Counted from the stretch's first letter, positions 43,601-50,497 are shown. The stretch is 64,000 nucleotides of DNA from an uncultured Oscillospiraceae bacterium (GCA_934448295.1 CAKSEY010000016.1:1-64000); one strand, 5' to 3'. Program-made: numbers and translations. Notes: generated from the letters alone by a model not told the origin.

Positions 43601-43877
43601 TATCGCCATCGTAGGTAAACGCAGAACGGAAATCATCGCTTCCCGCGTTAATATTCGCGCCGAAAAGTGTGAGCGTGCCGCGCGTTTTACTGGGATTGCC
43701 GTCCCACATCCAGCCGTTGCCATAACGGGGCGTGCCGTCCTCCAGCGTGCCGATGGTGTTGGGGCTGTCGTCCGCGCGGGCGGGGAGCGACATCACCGGC
43801 ATAAGTCCAATGACCATGCATACCGCCAGGAGTATGCACACCAGCTTTTTAATAATGCTTTGCCTTGTCGAGATCAT
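37626..43877 (-). CDS. giant secreted carbohydrate-binding-like protein with InlB-type repeats and type I dockerin
   Basis: 2083 residues from ATG at 43877 (GGAGGATAAC upstream). A signal peptide (about 1-36, cleavage near ARADD) is followed by parallel-beta-like repeats to about residue 900 (GSGVLEIDCPFGS, GGCIIAPYATS), resembling the Cthe_2159 cellulose/pectin-binding fold. Then come Ig-like stretches and at least five divergent InlB-type bacterial repeats (about 1090-1850; TVTLTPEADWAITAVRLNG). A pre-dockerin module (about 1866-2026) and a dockerin (about 2027-2083) with DVNNDGVLNALD and DLNGDSVMNAMD close it. No enzyme domain is seen. The last 220 residues are about two-thirds identical to those of the protein at 15519-23123. 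Confidence 0.85.
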   Translation of the reverse strand: MISTRQSIIKKLVCILLAVCMVIGLMPVMSLPARADDSPNTIGTLEDGTPRYGNGWMWDGNPSKTRGTLTLFGANINAGSDDFRSAFTYDGDISIELVGYNKVSSAASNAVFAGINGNCAYISGSGVLEIDCPFGSNVEISSGYIKSSAAELLGNYLLTMNGGCIIAPYATSYNVKINKGYLDVKAISQKTDVYGGYLKAKEALNSSYLRIQNSVVEITGQMAGFVDFLKENSVFIYNDTMWSGRFNESGNDYKNNIYRHLVDSTTVVLCQEYIDVADTVINKQKRGVYSEKPVKIEEGGYFLGGNYFKISDDDYAIYASGTGDTQITYDAAIVTNGGKGIYLDNAKLGDGTTAVNVNGGDNGTGITLENSSTGNGSTLVAANSSVYLSDGSTVGEGSDVISNCSAQADFGDFTLSENSCMTICSSSKDTFNIDKGKINGSLTYASENGGININISDDNSTGTTIGLYSMIAAYVSDGKILKNEWYVPTHTFYYADDIGTEFRTTTDTAFKQHTAKAVYYGRELQPRLDADVYEDDNGEPVESTASMSAGGNDTAQFVISSSCKITSPNTDVTASLITPYGQTSQNAGFTMNIVGGNDKRIMVEMKLNGAVVPGKYKVCVNYSDRSCEFPIELTNSGLDTPQMDFTAGSGAWDYYNINQESKSFTGTDSNVTDGKGWAWYGAPAESDGYDKYTLVLNNFNGMGDHPIKLPAGSTIILKGINTIATLGSGIVCSGSLTITRDDLETGYLICRAGENGEDTAAIYVTNGNLTIKGVTVDLSVETSDSDSSAVHAGFSFIINDAIVTLSVSHIANSTFCDAVSSDEMYLGGTSTLTAQAPGNIFGGFSFVSALAESIENVSGLTLDQYNDSCKNNDGIIITGNYLTCDNKTMPLVIKTKGVTVDKNKVNLPAFTGANTWNVLTGYLNVSNGSGNYTLIDKDNALAELSGKNGISSISLSGGNLNATFDETFEGCSFTFYVDELWPELRGDGEPIRVTIDRYYTITATNSTGIGSVVLAENNSDNVIRGGSTAYEIIPAMGYKISSIVYNGEDITDQVDKYSGGTLTLENIVSDGTLDVEFAMLGTFSLDVNSDDIDHLSYNIEPDASGSYQENTQVTVTLTPDADWAITAVRLNGTELALTADGKYTFAVTEATALDVEMEYLIKSVTVNKTGEGTAESSAQTVTKGGGVEFTIIPADGWRLKSAELDGADVMPQIGADGKLAVDNVTADITLDVVFEEIPVYALDVTIPHGSYTVDPAGLSYREGTQVTVTLTPEADWAITAVRLNGTELALTADGKYTFAVTEATTLDVEMEYLIKSVTVNKTGEGTAESSAQTVNKGNGVEFTVIPADGWRLKSAELDGADVMPQIGADGKLTVDNVTADITITVEFEKIPEYTLTIPEIFHGSYTVEPAGDSFIENTEVTVTVTTEENWVVSSVKLNGRELALTADNKYTFSMTENMTFAAETEYLLGTVTIRCGAGGKVSPESTEILKGTQATFTITPDSGYRIGSVKLNGEALTVTDGAVTFTVTEDCTLSVEFEKIPEYTLTIPEIFHGSYTVEPAGASFIENTEVTVTVTTDENWVVSSVKLNGRELALTEDNKYTFSMTENMTFAAETECLVGTVTIRCGAGGKVSPENAEILKGTQATFTITPDSGYRIGSVKLNGEALTVTDGAVTFTVTDDCTLAVEFEKIPEYTLTIPEISHGSYIVEPAGASFIENTEVTVTVTTEENWVVSSIKLNGRELALTADNKYTFSMTENVTFEVSTECLLRTVTVVCGTGGKVSPENAEILKGTQATFTITPDSGYRIGSVKLNGVVQKVSNGTVTFTVTEDCTLTIEFTRNGGSSGGGSGSARPSRPAAPSQNSPSLNGSEKSWEDIVNDLNKTPGGSVVISLNGNTTVPADIIGAIRDSKVKAEFVFDSAKSWIVDGSKLPAAVSADLSLLYGTADKSALRGVNGADLTVNGTGVPADLKLSFRKEFAGQFANVYRLVDNKLVFQGCFRVGEDGSAVISGADTAGEYVVMVCRYSDLPGDVNNDGVLNALDAAAILKDIVELGKCENAQVGDLNGDSVMNAMDASAILKYVVM
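38364..40620 (-). repeat. two sets of tandem coding repeats (450 bp and 459 bp)
   Basis: The landmark CTCTGTTACGGT(A/G)AATGTGACAG (third base variable in one copy) ends its first part at 38400, 38850 and 39300, a period of exactly 450 bases. A second landmark, GTTATATCGGCGGTGACG, recurs at about 39733 and 40192, 459 bases apart. Each unit encodes two InlB-like beta modules. The near-identity at DNA level suggests recent expansion and makes this stretch prone to recombination and to assembly collapse. Confidence 0.8.
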
Positions 43878-43927
43878 GTTATCCTCCAAAAAATCGCCAT
43901 GTCAATGGCTGCCATATTGTTATAGCA

Positions 43928-43956
43928 ATTATACCACATCATGCAGATTTTGTCAA
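43928..43956 (-). promoter_or_regulatory. perfect consensus promoter of the second dockerin gene
   Basis: Minus strand: TTGACA (43956-43951), 17-base spacer, TATAAT (43933-43928). It is the same strength class as the promoter at 23213-23242 that drives the other dockerin gene. Confidence 0.9.
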
Positions 43957-43996
43957 GGAAATACGACCTTTTCCAGGCTGAATTACGGGGCTGCGC

Positions 43997-44707
43997 TCAC
44001 TTTTTGTCTTGCTTTTTCCGGCTGACCAGGAATCCCATATCGTCCTTGATTATTTCGTATTCCTTTGCCATTGGGTTTTCAGAGCCGACAACGCAGTAGT
44101 CGCACCTGTCCGAGTTTCCGCAGGTCCCCTGCCGGATAAGCGTGCCGTGCAGGCAGCCTATCCCCCAGAAATCCGAGTTGCAGAACACCGGCAGCAGCTC
44201 CAGCATGCCGTGCTTTTTTGCGAATTCCGCGTTAGGGCACTGGGAAAAGCTGTACCGTGCGGCGCCGTGCTCCTTGTCGAATGGCTCGCCCAGGTTGCAG
44301 AACGTCTGCGGGTACTGCTTTATCTGCTTGCGGTCCTTGTCGCCGACCTTCTGGAACACCATGTTTATAAGCCTCATATCAGCCCTGCGGTTGAGATTTA
44401 TCACCTTGCCGAGCTTTACAAACGGCGCCATGAATATCTCCTGCACAAACTCCTGGAGCTCCTCAGCCGGCGGGTGGTCGGGGAGCTGCGGATACATCGC
44501 AAGTATCACCAGAGCGCCGTAGATCGCCAGCGCATGGGCGTTCTTCCTGCCGCCGTAGTCCGGGAGATCCTTCAGATATTCGTTGTACTGACGGCAGGTG
44601 GCGCTCCAGATCTCGCCTGCCTGCTTTTCGCCGTACCGCTGGCTGAGCCACTCGTTCACACTGGCGCTGACCCTGGTCAGCTCGCTTATTTCCACATGCT
44701 TGCCCAA
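43997..44707 (-). CDS. L-2-amino-thiazoline-4-carboxylate hydrolase-like protein
   Basis: The 236-residue soluble protein shows the Cys-rich C-terminal signature of the ATC hydrolase family: RYSFSQCPNAEFAKKHG, LLPVFCNSD, LHGTLIRQGT and DRCDYCVVG. ATC hydrolases open a thiazoline ring on the way to L-cysteine, but most family members in gut Firmicutes are untested. The N-terminal half is helical with no signal peptide. It has its own TTGATT-17-TATAAT promoter. A second family member lies at 49148-49774. Confidence 0.75.
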   Translation of the reverse strand: MGKHVEISELTRVSASVNEWLSQRYGEKQAGEIWSATCRQYNEYLKDLPDYGGRKNAHALAIYGALVILAMYPQLPDHPPAEELQEFVQEIFMAPFVKLGKVINLNRRADMRLINMVFQKVGDKDRKQIKQYPQTFCNLGEPFDKEHGAARYSFSQCPNAEFAKKHGMLELLPVFCNSDFWGIGCLHGTLIRQGTCGNSDRCDYCVVGSENPMAKEYEIIKDDMGFLVSRKKQDKK

Positions 44708-44760
44708 ACTTTTTCCTCCTGCTTATCCGCGCCGGTTATTCCGCGCTAACTATCAGATAC

Positions 44761-44789
44761 ATTATAGCATACCTGGTCTTGAAAATCAA
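44761..44789 (-). promoter_or_regulatory. promoter of the 43997-44707 gene
   Basis: Minus strand: TTGATT (44789-44784), 17-base spacer, TATAAT (44766-44761). Confidence 0.8.
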
Positions 44790-44808
44790 CCTGAAAAATA
44801 AAAAAAAC

Positions 44809-44833
44809 AAGCTCTGGAGAAAACCAGAGCCTG
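44809..44833 (-). terminator. terminator of the 44842-46701 gene
   Basis: CAAGCTCTGG and CCAGAGCCTG form a stem around AGAAAA. On the minus strand it is followed by a run of eight T. Confidence 0.85.
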
Positions 44834-44841
44834 TTTTAATT

Positions 44842-46701
44842 TCACCAGTTATAATACGGATTCACGCTGTCCGACCACTCGCCGTACAGCTTCACGCCGT
44901 CTACCTTAACAAACGGGCGAACATTGTACTGGAATACTACGCCGCTCTTTTTCCCGGCATTGTGTACGAATTTCGCCTGCTTGACCGTCTTGGTCACGGT
45001 CTTGTCCTGATAATAGTAATACCCGTCCTTGACCCACTTGATTATCTGTACCTCGTAACCGTCCACCGCTGCGGATTTCCAGGTTATGGTGTTCTTGGAC
45101 TTCGTCGTCCGCACCGCCTTAACCCCCGTGATAGCCTTCGGGACTATCGTGAACGTGGCTGTTGCGGTGCCGGAATACTCCCCCTTGCCCTTGACAGTGA
45201 CCGTTGCAGTGCCCGGGTTCTTGTTGTTCTTGTAGGAAACGGTGTAGTCCGTGCCGTTTTTGAGCGCCTTTCCCTCGTACTTTACGGTGACAGCGGGCTT
45301 CAGGGCTTTTCCGGTGTACGCCTTCTCGGTATAGGAAAGCTCGACTGCCGCCTCTTTCAGCACGTCGCTGCTGACCGTTGAGGTATCAAGGCGGTAGACA
45401 GTCGCGTCATTGCCCTCGCCGTCCGCGTAGACCCACTTTGCGATATCGCCGTCTACCTTAAGCTCCTCCGCGCCGTTGAGCATAGCGTGCTGCATAGAGA
45501 CTGAATCCACAAGTATCTTTCCGTCAGAGGAAACGATGGAGTAATAGGAATTCACAAGGCTGTTGTCGTTCCAGCGCTCCCACATCACAAGCATGCGGGA
45601 ATCGTCCAGCGCCGCCGCGGCGGAAGCCCTGACCTCGCTGCCGTCCGTGTAGTCGGTGAGCCACAGTATACCCTTGTCGCCGTTTGCCCGCGCGGAGCCA
45701 TCGAGCAGGCTCTCGCCGGTTTCCTCGTCGATGACCTGCATGAAAAGCTGCTGCTTTTCGCTCTCATAGTCCGAAGAAGCGGATTTCGCCGAGGAGCCCA
45801 CCAGCGCTATGCCCGCGTCCAGAGCCGCGATCTCGGTCAGCCTTGCGTTGGTGAAATTATCCCCAATGCTGCCCGGGAAACTGAACGGAACAAAAGTCCC
45901 CCTGCTGTTGTGTCCCCTCATGGGCGTGCTTGTATCGCTGCGGACGTTTACGGAAAATCCGCGCGGGTGAGCGTCGCCGTGGTCTGCAAAAGCGACCGTG
46001 CTGTCGTCGATAACCGCGACGGACTGGTCGAAGGAGTGGCTGACATAGCTGTCATACATGGGGTTTTCGGTCATTGTCGCCGTATCAACGCAGAACACCG
46101 CATTGGACTGATGTCCGCTGTACATCTCGCGGGCGTAGGAGCATATCAGCAGGTCTCCCTGGAAAACCATTGCGCAGTTTCCCGCGTCAAAGGGCACCCG
46201 GGTGCTCCAGTATGTATCGTTCGGGTAATATTCCCCCTTGCCAAGCAGAGCCCCCGTGCTGTCGTACTTATAGACTGCAAACGTGCAGACGTCCCCGGTG
46301 CCCGCCTCGTCCTCAGTTCCGCAGGCGACGTAGAAATTCCCGCCGTCGTCGCAGGCAACTCCGCCGACCACAGACATGGGCTGTTTGAATTTTATGTCAT
46401 CCTCTATTTCCCCGTTGTCGCTGATATGGGAAACGTGCACGTTCTTTCCGTCAGAATAGGCGATGGTATATCTGCCCTCGCTGTCGATAAAGTCGCTGAT
46501 GGGGGAATAGTGATTCCAGTTCCAGTTTGAATACCAGCTTCCCCAGTAGTAGCTTCCCGTGTAAAGCTCTGCGTTAAGCTGCACCTCGCTGCTGCTGATA
46601 ACCGCAGTTACCTTTTTCTGCCCGGTCTGCGCAGCGGCGGTAACGCCCACAGAGGCCGCAAATATCGCCGACGCCGTCAGCGCCGCCATTAATTTCTTCA
46701 T
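44842..46701 (-). CDS. secreted propeller-like protein with Ig-like (MBG) and Fn3-like domains
   Basis: 619 residues from ATG at 46701 (GGAGGGTCAAT upstream). A signal peptide (about 1-25, cleavage after TAAAQ or just before) is followed by repeated four-strand blades (about 40-430; RYTIAYSDGKNVHVSHISD, GNFYVACGTEDEAG). An MBG-type Ig domain (about 445-520; DYTVSYKNNKNPGTATV) and an Fn3-like domain (about 525-619) follow. No anchor or dockerin is seen. The Ig domain is close to that of the binding protein at 4234-5871. The ligand is unknown. An upstream in-frame ATG at 46725 was rejected for lack of a ribosome site. Confidence 0.75.
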   Translation of the reverse strand: MKKLMAALTASAIFAASVGVTAAAQTGQKKVTAVISSSEVQLNAELYTGSYYWGSWYSNWNWNHYSPISDFIDSEGRYTIAYSDGKNVHVSHISDNGEIEDDIKFKQPMSVVGGVACDDGGNFYVACGTEDEAGTGDVCTFAVYKYDSTGALLGKGEYYPNDTYWSTRVPFDAGNCAMVFQGDLLICSYAREMYSGHQSNAVFCVDTATMTENPMYDSYVSHSFDQSVAVIDDSTVAFADHGDAHPRGFSVNVRSDTSTPMRGHNSRGTFVPFSFPGSIGDNFTNARLTEIAALDAGIALVGSSAKSASSDYESEKQQLFMQVIDEETGESLLDGSARANGDKGILWLTDYTDGSEVRASAAAALDDSRMLVMWERWNDNSLVNSYYSIVSSDGKILVDSVSMQHAMLNGAEELKVDGDIAKWVYADGEGNDATVYRLDTSTVSSDVLKEAAVELSYTEKAYTGKALKPAVTVKYEGKALKNGTDYTVSYKNNKNPGTATVTVKGKGEYSGTATATFTIVPKAITGVKAVRTTKSKNTITWKSAAVDGYEVQIIKWVKDGYYYYQDKTVTKTVKQAKFVHNAGKKSGVVFQYNVRPFVKVDGVKLYGEWSDSVNPYYNW

Positions 46702-46748
46702 ATTGACCCTCCACATCCTTTTCATACTTTCCTGTAAAAACCACTTCT

Positions 46749-46777
46749 ATTATACCGCTGAATCATCGAAAAGTCAA
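46749..46777 (-). promoter_or_regulatory. promoter of the 44842-46701 gene
   Basis: Minus strand: TTGACT (46777-46772), 17-base spacer, TATAAT (46754-46749). Confidence 0.85.
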
Positions 46778-46817
46778 GAGCGGCAGGCAAATTCCAGTCT
46801 GCGCTTGAGTTTTATCA

Positions 46818-46976
46818 GGAAACCTCTAAAAGCCGGTTTGAAAAGGGAAAATGGGTAGAGTGCACCGAATGCGATGAAAGCCGACGAAGTAAGGCTGTAT
46901 GCCTTACGAGGAGGTTTGAAGAAGCAGGCGGTGTGCTATACACATTTTCACTCAAACAAGGTTTTTAGAGGTGACC
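46818..46976. repeat. 159-bp inverted-repeat element (MITE-like)
   Basis: The ends GGAAACCTCTAAAAGCC (46818-46834) and GGTTTTTAGAGGTGACC (46960-46976) are those of the element at 33394-33555, but the interior is different. Here the core hairpin is GTAAGGC-TGTAT-GCCTTAC, and AAAATGGGTAGAGTGCACC can pair with GGTGTGCTATACACATTTT. The two copies thus share ends and overall fold but not sequence. It lies between divergently transcribed genes, with its right end about 50 bases before the VWA gene. Confidence 0.8.
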
Positions 46977-47027
46977 ATATATTATTCTGGGCTGATAACC
47001 AGCTCAGAAAGGAAGGAGCGATATATA

Positions 47028-48401
47028 ATGGGCATAACGGCATCTAATAAAGAACTGAGCGCCGCAGGCATTAAATGCGGCGGCTCATTTAATATAAGGC
47101 TGTCCCTGGCGGCTGAACCCGACATCATGTCAAACCCCACGGACATTGTGCTGATACTCAACCGCTCAGGGAGTATGGCGGGAAGTCCCCTTACAAACCT
47201 GAAAAGCGCGGCAAAAAAGTTCATCAGCATTATTGACGAATCCACGGACGGCGCGCAGGACGTCCACATCGGAAACGGCAGCCGCATAGGCGTCGTGAGC
47301 TTCGCCACCAACGCCGTGCAGGATACGCAGCTAATCACCTCGGTCGCCGACCTGGACGCGGCGGTAAACGCGCTTACGGCGGGCGGGTCTACCAATCATT
47401 CCGAGGCGTTTGAAAAGGCGGTACAGCTTTTCGACCCCTCGTCCAATAACGCGCGGGTGATGGTCATGTTCACTGACGGCATAACGACCGTGGGAGGCGA
47501 TCCCGCGCCTGTCGCCGCCGCTGCAAGGGCTCAGGGGATCACCATCTACTGCATAGGTCTTTCGGGGAACGGCGGTATCGACGTGCAGGCCCTTAACGAC
47601 TGGGCGTCCGACCCGGACTCCGCCTATGTCTCCATCACCCCGGACGACGCGGAGCTTGACGAGTTGTTTGATGATCTGGTGCGCAATATCTCAAAGCCGG
47701 GCGCGACAAATATCGTAATAAACGACGCGGTCTCCCCGTGCTTCAGGATAACCTCGCTCTCCGCCCCCACAAAGGGGACGGCAAGCCTGCTGGGGTCTAA
47801 TTCCCTGCTGTGGAGGATAGACGAGCTGGGCGTTACCCAAAGCGAGGGGGCGGCGCTGGAATTCACCGTGGAGCACATCGGGCCGTGCTCCGGCGCTATC
47901 GAGGTGAACGAATCCATCGACTACGACGACGCGGAGGGCAACGTTGTCACCTTCCCCTCTCCGGAAATAACGGTGGACTGCGGCACTGACGTATACCCCG
48001 AGGCCTGCCCGGAGCCGGTGGCTGTGGATATCGGCGGCTGCGAGGACTCGGTGGAGATCGACGCCGGGGATCTTGGCATGGAATCGCTGGGGCGCATTTT
48101 GCAGCTTTCCGTAACGCTGAATAACGTCTGCCCGAACAAGCGCGTGGCGCTGGCGGTCGTCATCACCGAAACCGACAGCGAGGGCACGGAATACAGCCGC
48201 GGCATGAAAACTATGACTATCCCGGCGCTTTCCGGAGATTCCTGCCGGGATGTTACCGTAAGATGCGTAAAATTCGTTCTGCCGGAGGACACCAACGTAT
48301 CCGAAACCGCCGGAGGGCTGTGCAGCGAGCGGCATTTCAGGGCGAGGTTCATCGCGAACTATATCGACGCCGATTTTGCTTGCTGCAATATGACGCTGTA
48401 A
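47028..48401 (+). CDS. VWA-domain protein with altered MIDAS motif
   Basis: 457 residues from ATG at 47028 (AAGGAGCGATATATA upstream). Residues about 38-225 form a von Willebrand A domain. The MIDAS motif DxSxS appears as NRSGS with Asn45 in place of the first Asp; GGSTNH (about 122) and the later MFTDG Asp are present. After it come beta-rich domains (about 230-320 and 330-457) with Cys pairs (EACPEP, NNVCPNKRVALAVVIT, DSCRDVTVRCVKF). There is no signal peptide. The family is common in Firmicutes and some members lie near stress (TerD-type) genes; the function is unknown. Confidence 0.8.
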   Translation: MGITASNKELSAAGIKCGGSFNIRLSLAAEPDIMSNPTDIVLILNRSGSMAGSPLTNLKSAAKKFISIIDESTDGAQDVHIGNGSRIGVVSFATNAVQDTQLITSVADLDAAVNALTAGGSTNHSEAFEKAVQLFDPSSNNARVMVMFTDGITTVGGDPAPVAAAARAQGITIYCIGLSGNGGIDVQALNDWASDPDSAYVSITPDDAELDELFDDLVRNISKPGATNIVINDAVSPCFRITSLSAPTKGTASLLGSNSLLWRIDELGVTQSEGAALEFTVEHIGPCSGAIEVNESIDYDDAEGNVVTFPSPEITVDCGTDVYPEACPEPVAVDIGGCEDSVEIDAGDLGMESLGRILQLSVTLNNVCPNKRVALAVVITETDSEGTEYSRGMKTMTIPALSGDSCRDVTVRCVKFVLPEDTNVSETAGGLCSERHFRARFIANYIDADFACCNMTL

Positions 48402-48423
48402 ATACTCTACCCTAACAATGGCG

Positions 48424-48463
48424 ATTCCCCGGAACGGCTCAACAGGCTGTTCCGGGGATTTTC
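48424..48463 (+). terminator. terminator of the VWA gene
   Basis: ATTCCCCGGAAC (48424-48435) pairs with GTTCCGGGGATT (48449-48460), with TTCC after it. Confidence 0.8.
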
Positions 48464-48473
48464 CACGTTCTTA

Positions 48474-48501
48474 TTGATTTTTCTTCCACGCGTGTTATAA
48501 T
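48474..48501 (+). promoter_or_regulatory. promoter of the SUKH gene
   Basis: TTGATT (48474-48479), 16-base spacer, TATAAT (48496-48501). The -10 hexamer includes the first ATG of the longest reading frame (48500), which therefore cannot be the true start. Confidence 0.7.
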
Positions 48502-48538
48502 GACAATACAATACAACATGGAGGGAGCGCCGTTTCCG

Positions 48539-49051
48539 ATGGCTCTTAGGGACATAAAATTGCTGGCGAAAGCCAGAAAGCATAATTTCCAGCCGGTCTT
48601 AAATATAAAATACGTCAGAGAATTTGAGAACAAATACGATATCGTTCTTCCGGAAAGCTATGTGGATCTACTTACGAAATACGGAAACGGCGGCGTTGTA
48701 TCTGATTTAACGCTGTTCCCGCTTGACAGGGCGGAAGCTGAAAGCGCTTTCTGGCTGCGCCGGAAAAGCGGCGAGGTATTCCTGGATAAGACGGATATGG
48801 GCTCCGAATTTGCAGGGCTGTGCAGTCAGGCTGAACTGAACGACGAACGGTATGACGAAATACTTGCCGCGATACTGAACGGCGCACTGATGATAGGCTC
48901 GCTCGGCTGTACAATGTACGCGGTGCTGATGTGCAAGGGGAAAAACTACGGCTCCGTGGGCATTGTTGATACAGACCTCGGCGACGGCTTCCAGCCGCGT
49001 TTTGTCAGCTGGGATCTCAAAGACTGGTTATTGGAATATCCCGGCAGGTGA
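48539..49051 (+). CDS. SMI1/KNR4 (SUKH) family protein
   Basis: 170 residues from ATG at 48539, with GGAGGG 13 bases upstream; ATG at 48518 is the alternative. The SUKH pattern is clear: IKYVREFENKYDIVLPESYV, DLLTKYGNGG, TLFPLDRAEAES, then GSLGCTMYAVLMCKGKNYG and WDLKDWLLEYPG at the end. SUKH proteins are often immunity partners of secreted nuclease or deaminase toxins. No toxin gene lies next to it, so it may be an orphan immunity or a housekeeping member. Confidence 0.8.
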   Translation: MALRDIKLLAKARKHNFQPVLNIKYVREFENKYDIVLPESYVDLLTKYGNGGVVSDLTLFPLDRAEAESAFWLRRKSGEVFLDKTDMGSEFAGLCSQAELNDERYDEILAAILNGALMIGSLGCTMYAVLMCKGKNYGSVGIVDTDLGDGFQPRFVSWDLKDWLLEYPGR

Positions 49052-49147
49052 CTGCCGCTGCCGTCCGCGATGGCGGAAACCCTCGGCGTATTTGACCAGG
49101 ACGCGGTTTGCCTAATGCAGCCCTCCGCTGGCGAAAAAACGCGCCGC

Positions 49148-49774
49148 TCACTCGCGGTTTCCGGTTATGTAATAATCGCAGTATTCCCCGCCGGAGGCTA
49201 TGGTTTTCTCGCGGTGCAGAACGCCGTGCTGGAGCGTTATCATTACCTCGTCAAGCTCGCAGAACAGCGGCATGAGCTCCTGCACGCCCAGCCTTTCCGC
49301 GTAGGAGCAGATGGGACAGCGGGTTATCCTGTAATAGCACGCGCCCTCGTGCGGCTGCCCGACAAAATCCACCTTGAAGGACGTGGGGTACTGCTTTTCC
49401 TTTTCCGGGGTGTACCACCTGACGTACTTTACGATGTTCTTTTTGTTCTCCGCCTTTCCCTTCGCGGTGTTGAGGTCTGTCCTGCCGAAATACCACTTGA
49501 TGTGATAGAGCGAACGCCGCATCATCTCCTGCACGGTCTCCGGCGGAATCTTCTTTTCGCTGGCTATGTACGGCGCAACGAATACGAGTGCGAACAGCTC
49601 GTTGTACGCCATGGGATTATCGCCGCCGATATCGTCCGCCCCGGCTACCAGCTCCCGGTAGACCTGCCCGCTTTTTTTCATGATCTCTGCGGCATACTTA
49701 TCGCCGTAATTCTCCGCAATGACCTTTCTCATGGAGCCCTTGAACATAAAGTAATAGAAGCCGTTATATTTCAT
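49148..49774 (-). CDS. L-2-amino-thiazoline-4-carboxylate hydrolase-like protein, TetR-linked
   Basis: 208 residues; ATG at 49774 gives a better distance to AGGAGG than GTG at 49777. Family landmarks are ACYYRITRCPICSYAERLG, LMPLFCELDEVMIT, LQHGVLHREKTI and EYCDYYITG. It is shorter than the member at 43997-44707 and only loosely similar to it. Its start overlaps the stop of the TetR regulator gene (TGATG), so the two are co-translated and the enzyme should be under that regulator. The true substrate may be a ring-containing xenobiotic or amino-acid derivative; this is inference. Confidence 0.75.
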   Translation of the reverse strand: MKYNGFYYFMFKGSMRKVIAENYGDKYAAEIMKKSGQVYRELVAGADDIGGDNPMAYNELFALVFVAPYIASEKKIPPETVQEMMRRSLYHIKWYFGRTDLNTAKGKAENKKNIVKYVRWYTPEKEKQYPTSFKVDFVGQPHEGACYYRITRCPICSYAERLGVQELMPLFCELDEVMITLQHGVLHREKTIASGGEYCDYYITGNRE

Positions 49775-50421
49775 CACATATCCTCCTGTGTTTTTTTGCC
49801 GGCTGCCGGAAAACCGTCCGGCGACTTAAAGAGCGCGTCCCAGCCGCCAAGGTGATAGGTCATCAGCGAGTGCATGAGCTTTTCGGCTGAACTGCGGTCA
49901 TGACATTCGGCGACTATCCTGCGGTAGCTGTCGAACTGCGTGGAGATCAGAAGTCCCAGCAGCCTTTCGTCTATGCCGGAATAGCCCGCATGGTGAAAAA
50001 ACAGCACGCTTTCCCTTATCTTGCTCTCGACCAGCCTGTCGAAATAACGCTCCAGGCTGCTGCCCGCGCTGCGGTAAAGGAGCAGCGCCGTTTCCTGGTA
50101 ATGGTCGAATATCAGGCGGAGTATCGCGCCGGATTCATGCCGCATGGAGGCTTCAAGCTGAGCCAGTATATCCCCCTCTGCGCCGGAATAATAATCCGAC
50201 CTTACTCCCTGGAAAAGCGCTTCTATCTCACCCAGGAACGGCTTTAGCAGGCTTACGAAAAGCTCGTCCTTTGAGCTGTATCGGGTCTGTATAGCGCCGA
50301 CTGTCGCTCCTGCTTTCTCCGCGATCTTCCGCAGAGAGGCTCCCGTGAAGCCCTTTTCCGAAAACTCCTCTAATGCGGCTGAAATGATCTTATCGTCCAA
50401 AGAGCTGTCCCTTAACGCCAT
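49774..50421 (-). CDS. TetR-family transcriptional regulator
   Basis: The 215-residue protein has an N-terminal TetR helix-turn-helix (about 9-55; IISAALEEFSEKGFTGASLR, KIAEKAGATVGAIQTRYSSK) and a helical ligand domain. AGAGGTGAGATA precedes the ATG. A 32-base near-perfect palindrome (50441-50472) overlaps the downstream edge of its promoter. It should therefore repress itself together with the ATC-hydrolase-like gene, being relieved by a small ligand, perhaps the enzyme's substrate. Confidence 0.9.
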   Translation of the reverse strand: MALRDSSLDDKIISAALEEFSEKGFTGASLRKIAEKAGATVGAIQTRYSSKDELFVSLLKPFLGEIEALFQGVRSDYYSGAEGDILAQLEASMRHESGAILRLIFDHYQETALLLYRSAGSSLERYFDRLVESKIRESVLFFHHAGYSGIDERLLGLLISTQFDSYRRIVAECHDRSSAEKLMHSLMTYHLGGWDALFKSPDGFPAAGKKTQEDM

Positions 50422-50440
50422 TATCTCACCTCTTGTTCTA

Positions 50441-50472
50441 TAATTACACCGTAATTGATTACAGTGTAATTA
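50441..50472. promoter_or_regulatory. TetR-type palindromic operator
   Basis: The first half TAATTACACCGTAATT and the reverse complement of the second half (TAATTACACTGTAATC) agree at 14 of 16 positions. It overlaps the -10 region and the expected start of transcription of the TetR gene. Confidence 0.85.
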
Positions 50473-50497
50473 TAGCAAAAAAAGCTGCTTCTGTCAA
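50469..50497 (-). promoter_or_regulatory. perfect consensus promoter of the TetR operon
   Basis: Minus strand: TTGACA (50497-50492), 17-base spacer, TATAAT (50474-50469). The -10 hexamer shares four bases with the palindrome. Confidence 0.9.

Noticed and set aside
48500..48538. Longest-frame start of the SUKH protein at 48500
   Set aside because: The ATG at 48500 lies inside the -10 hexamer TATAAT, so it cannot be in the message; 48539 (or 48518) is used.
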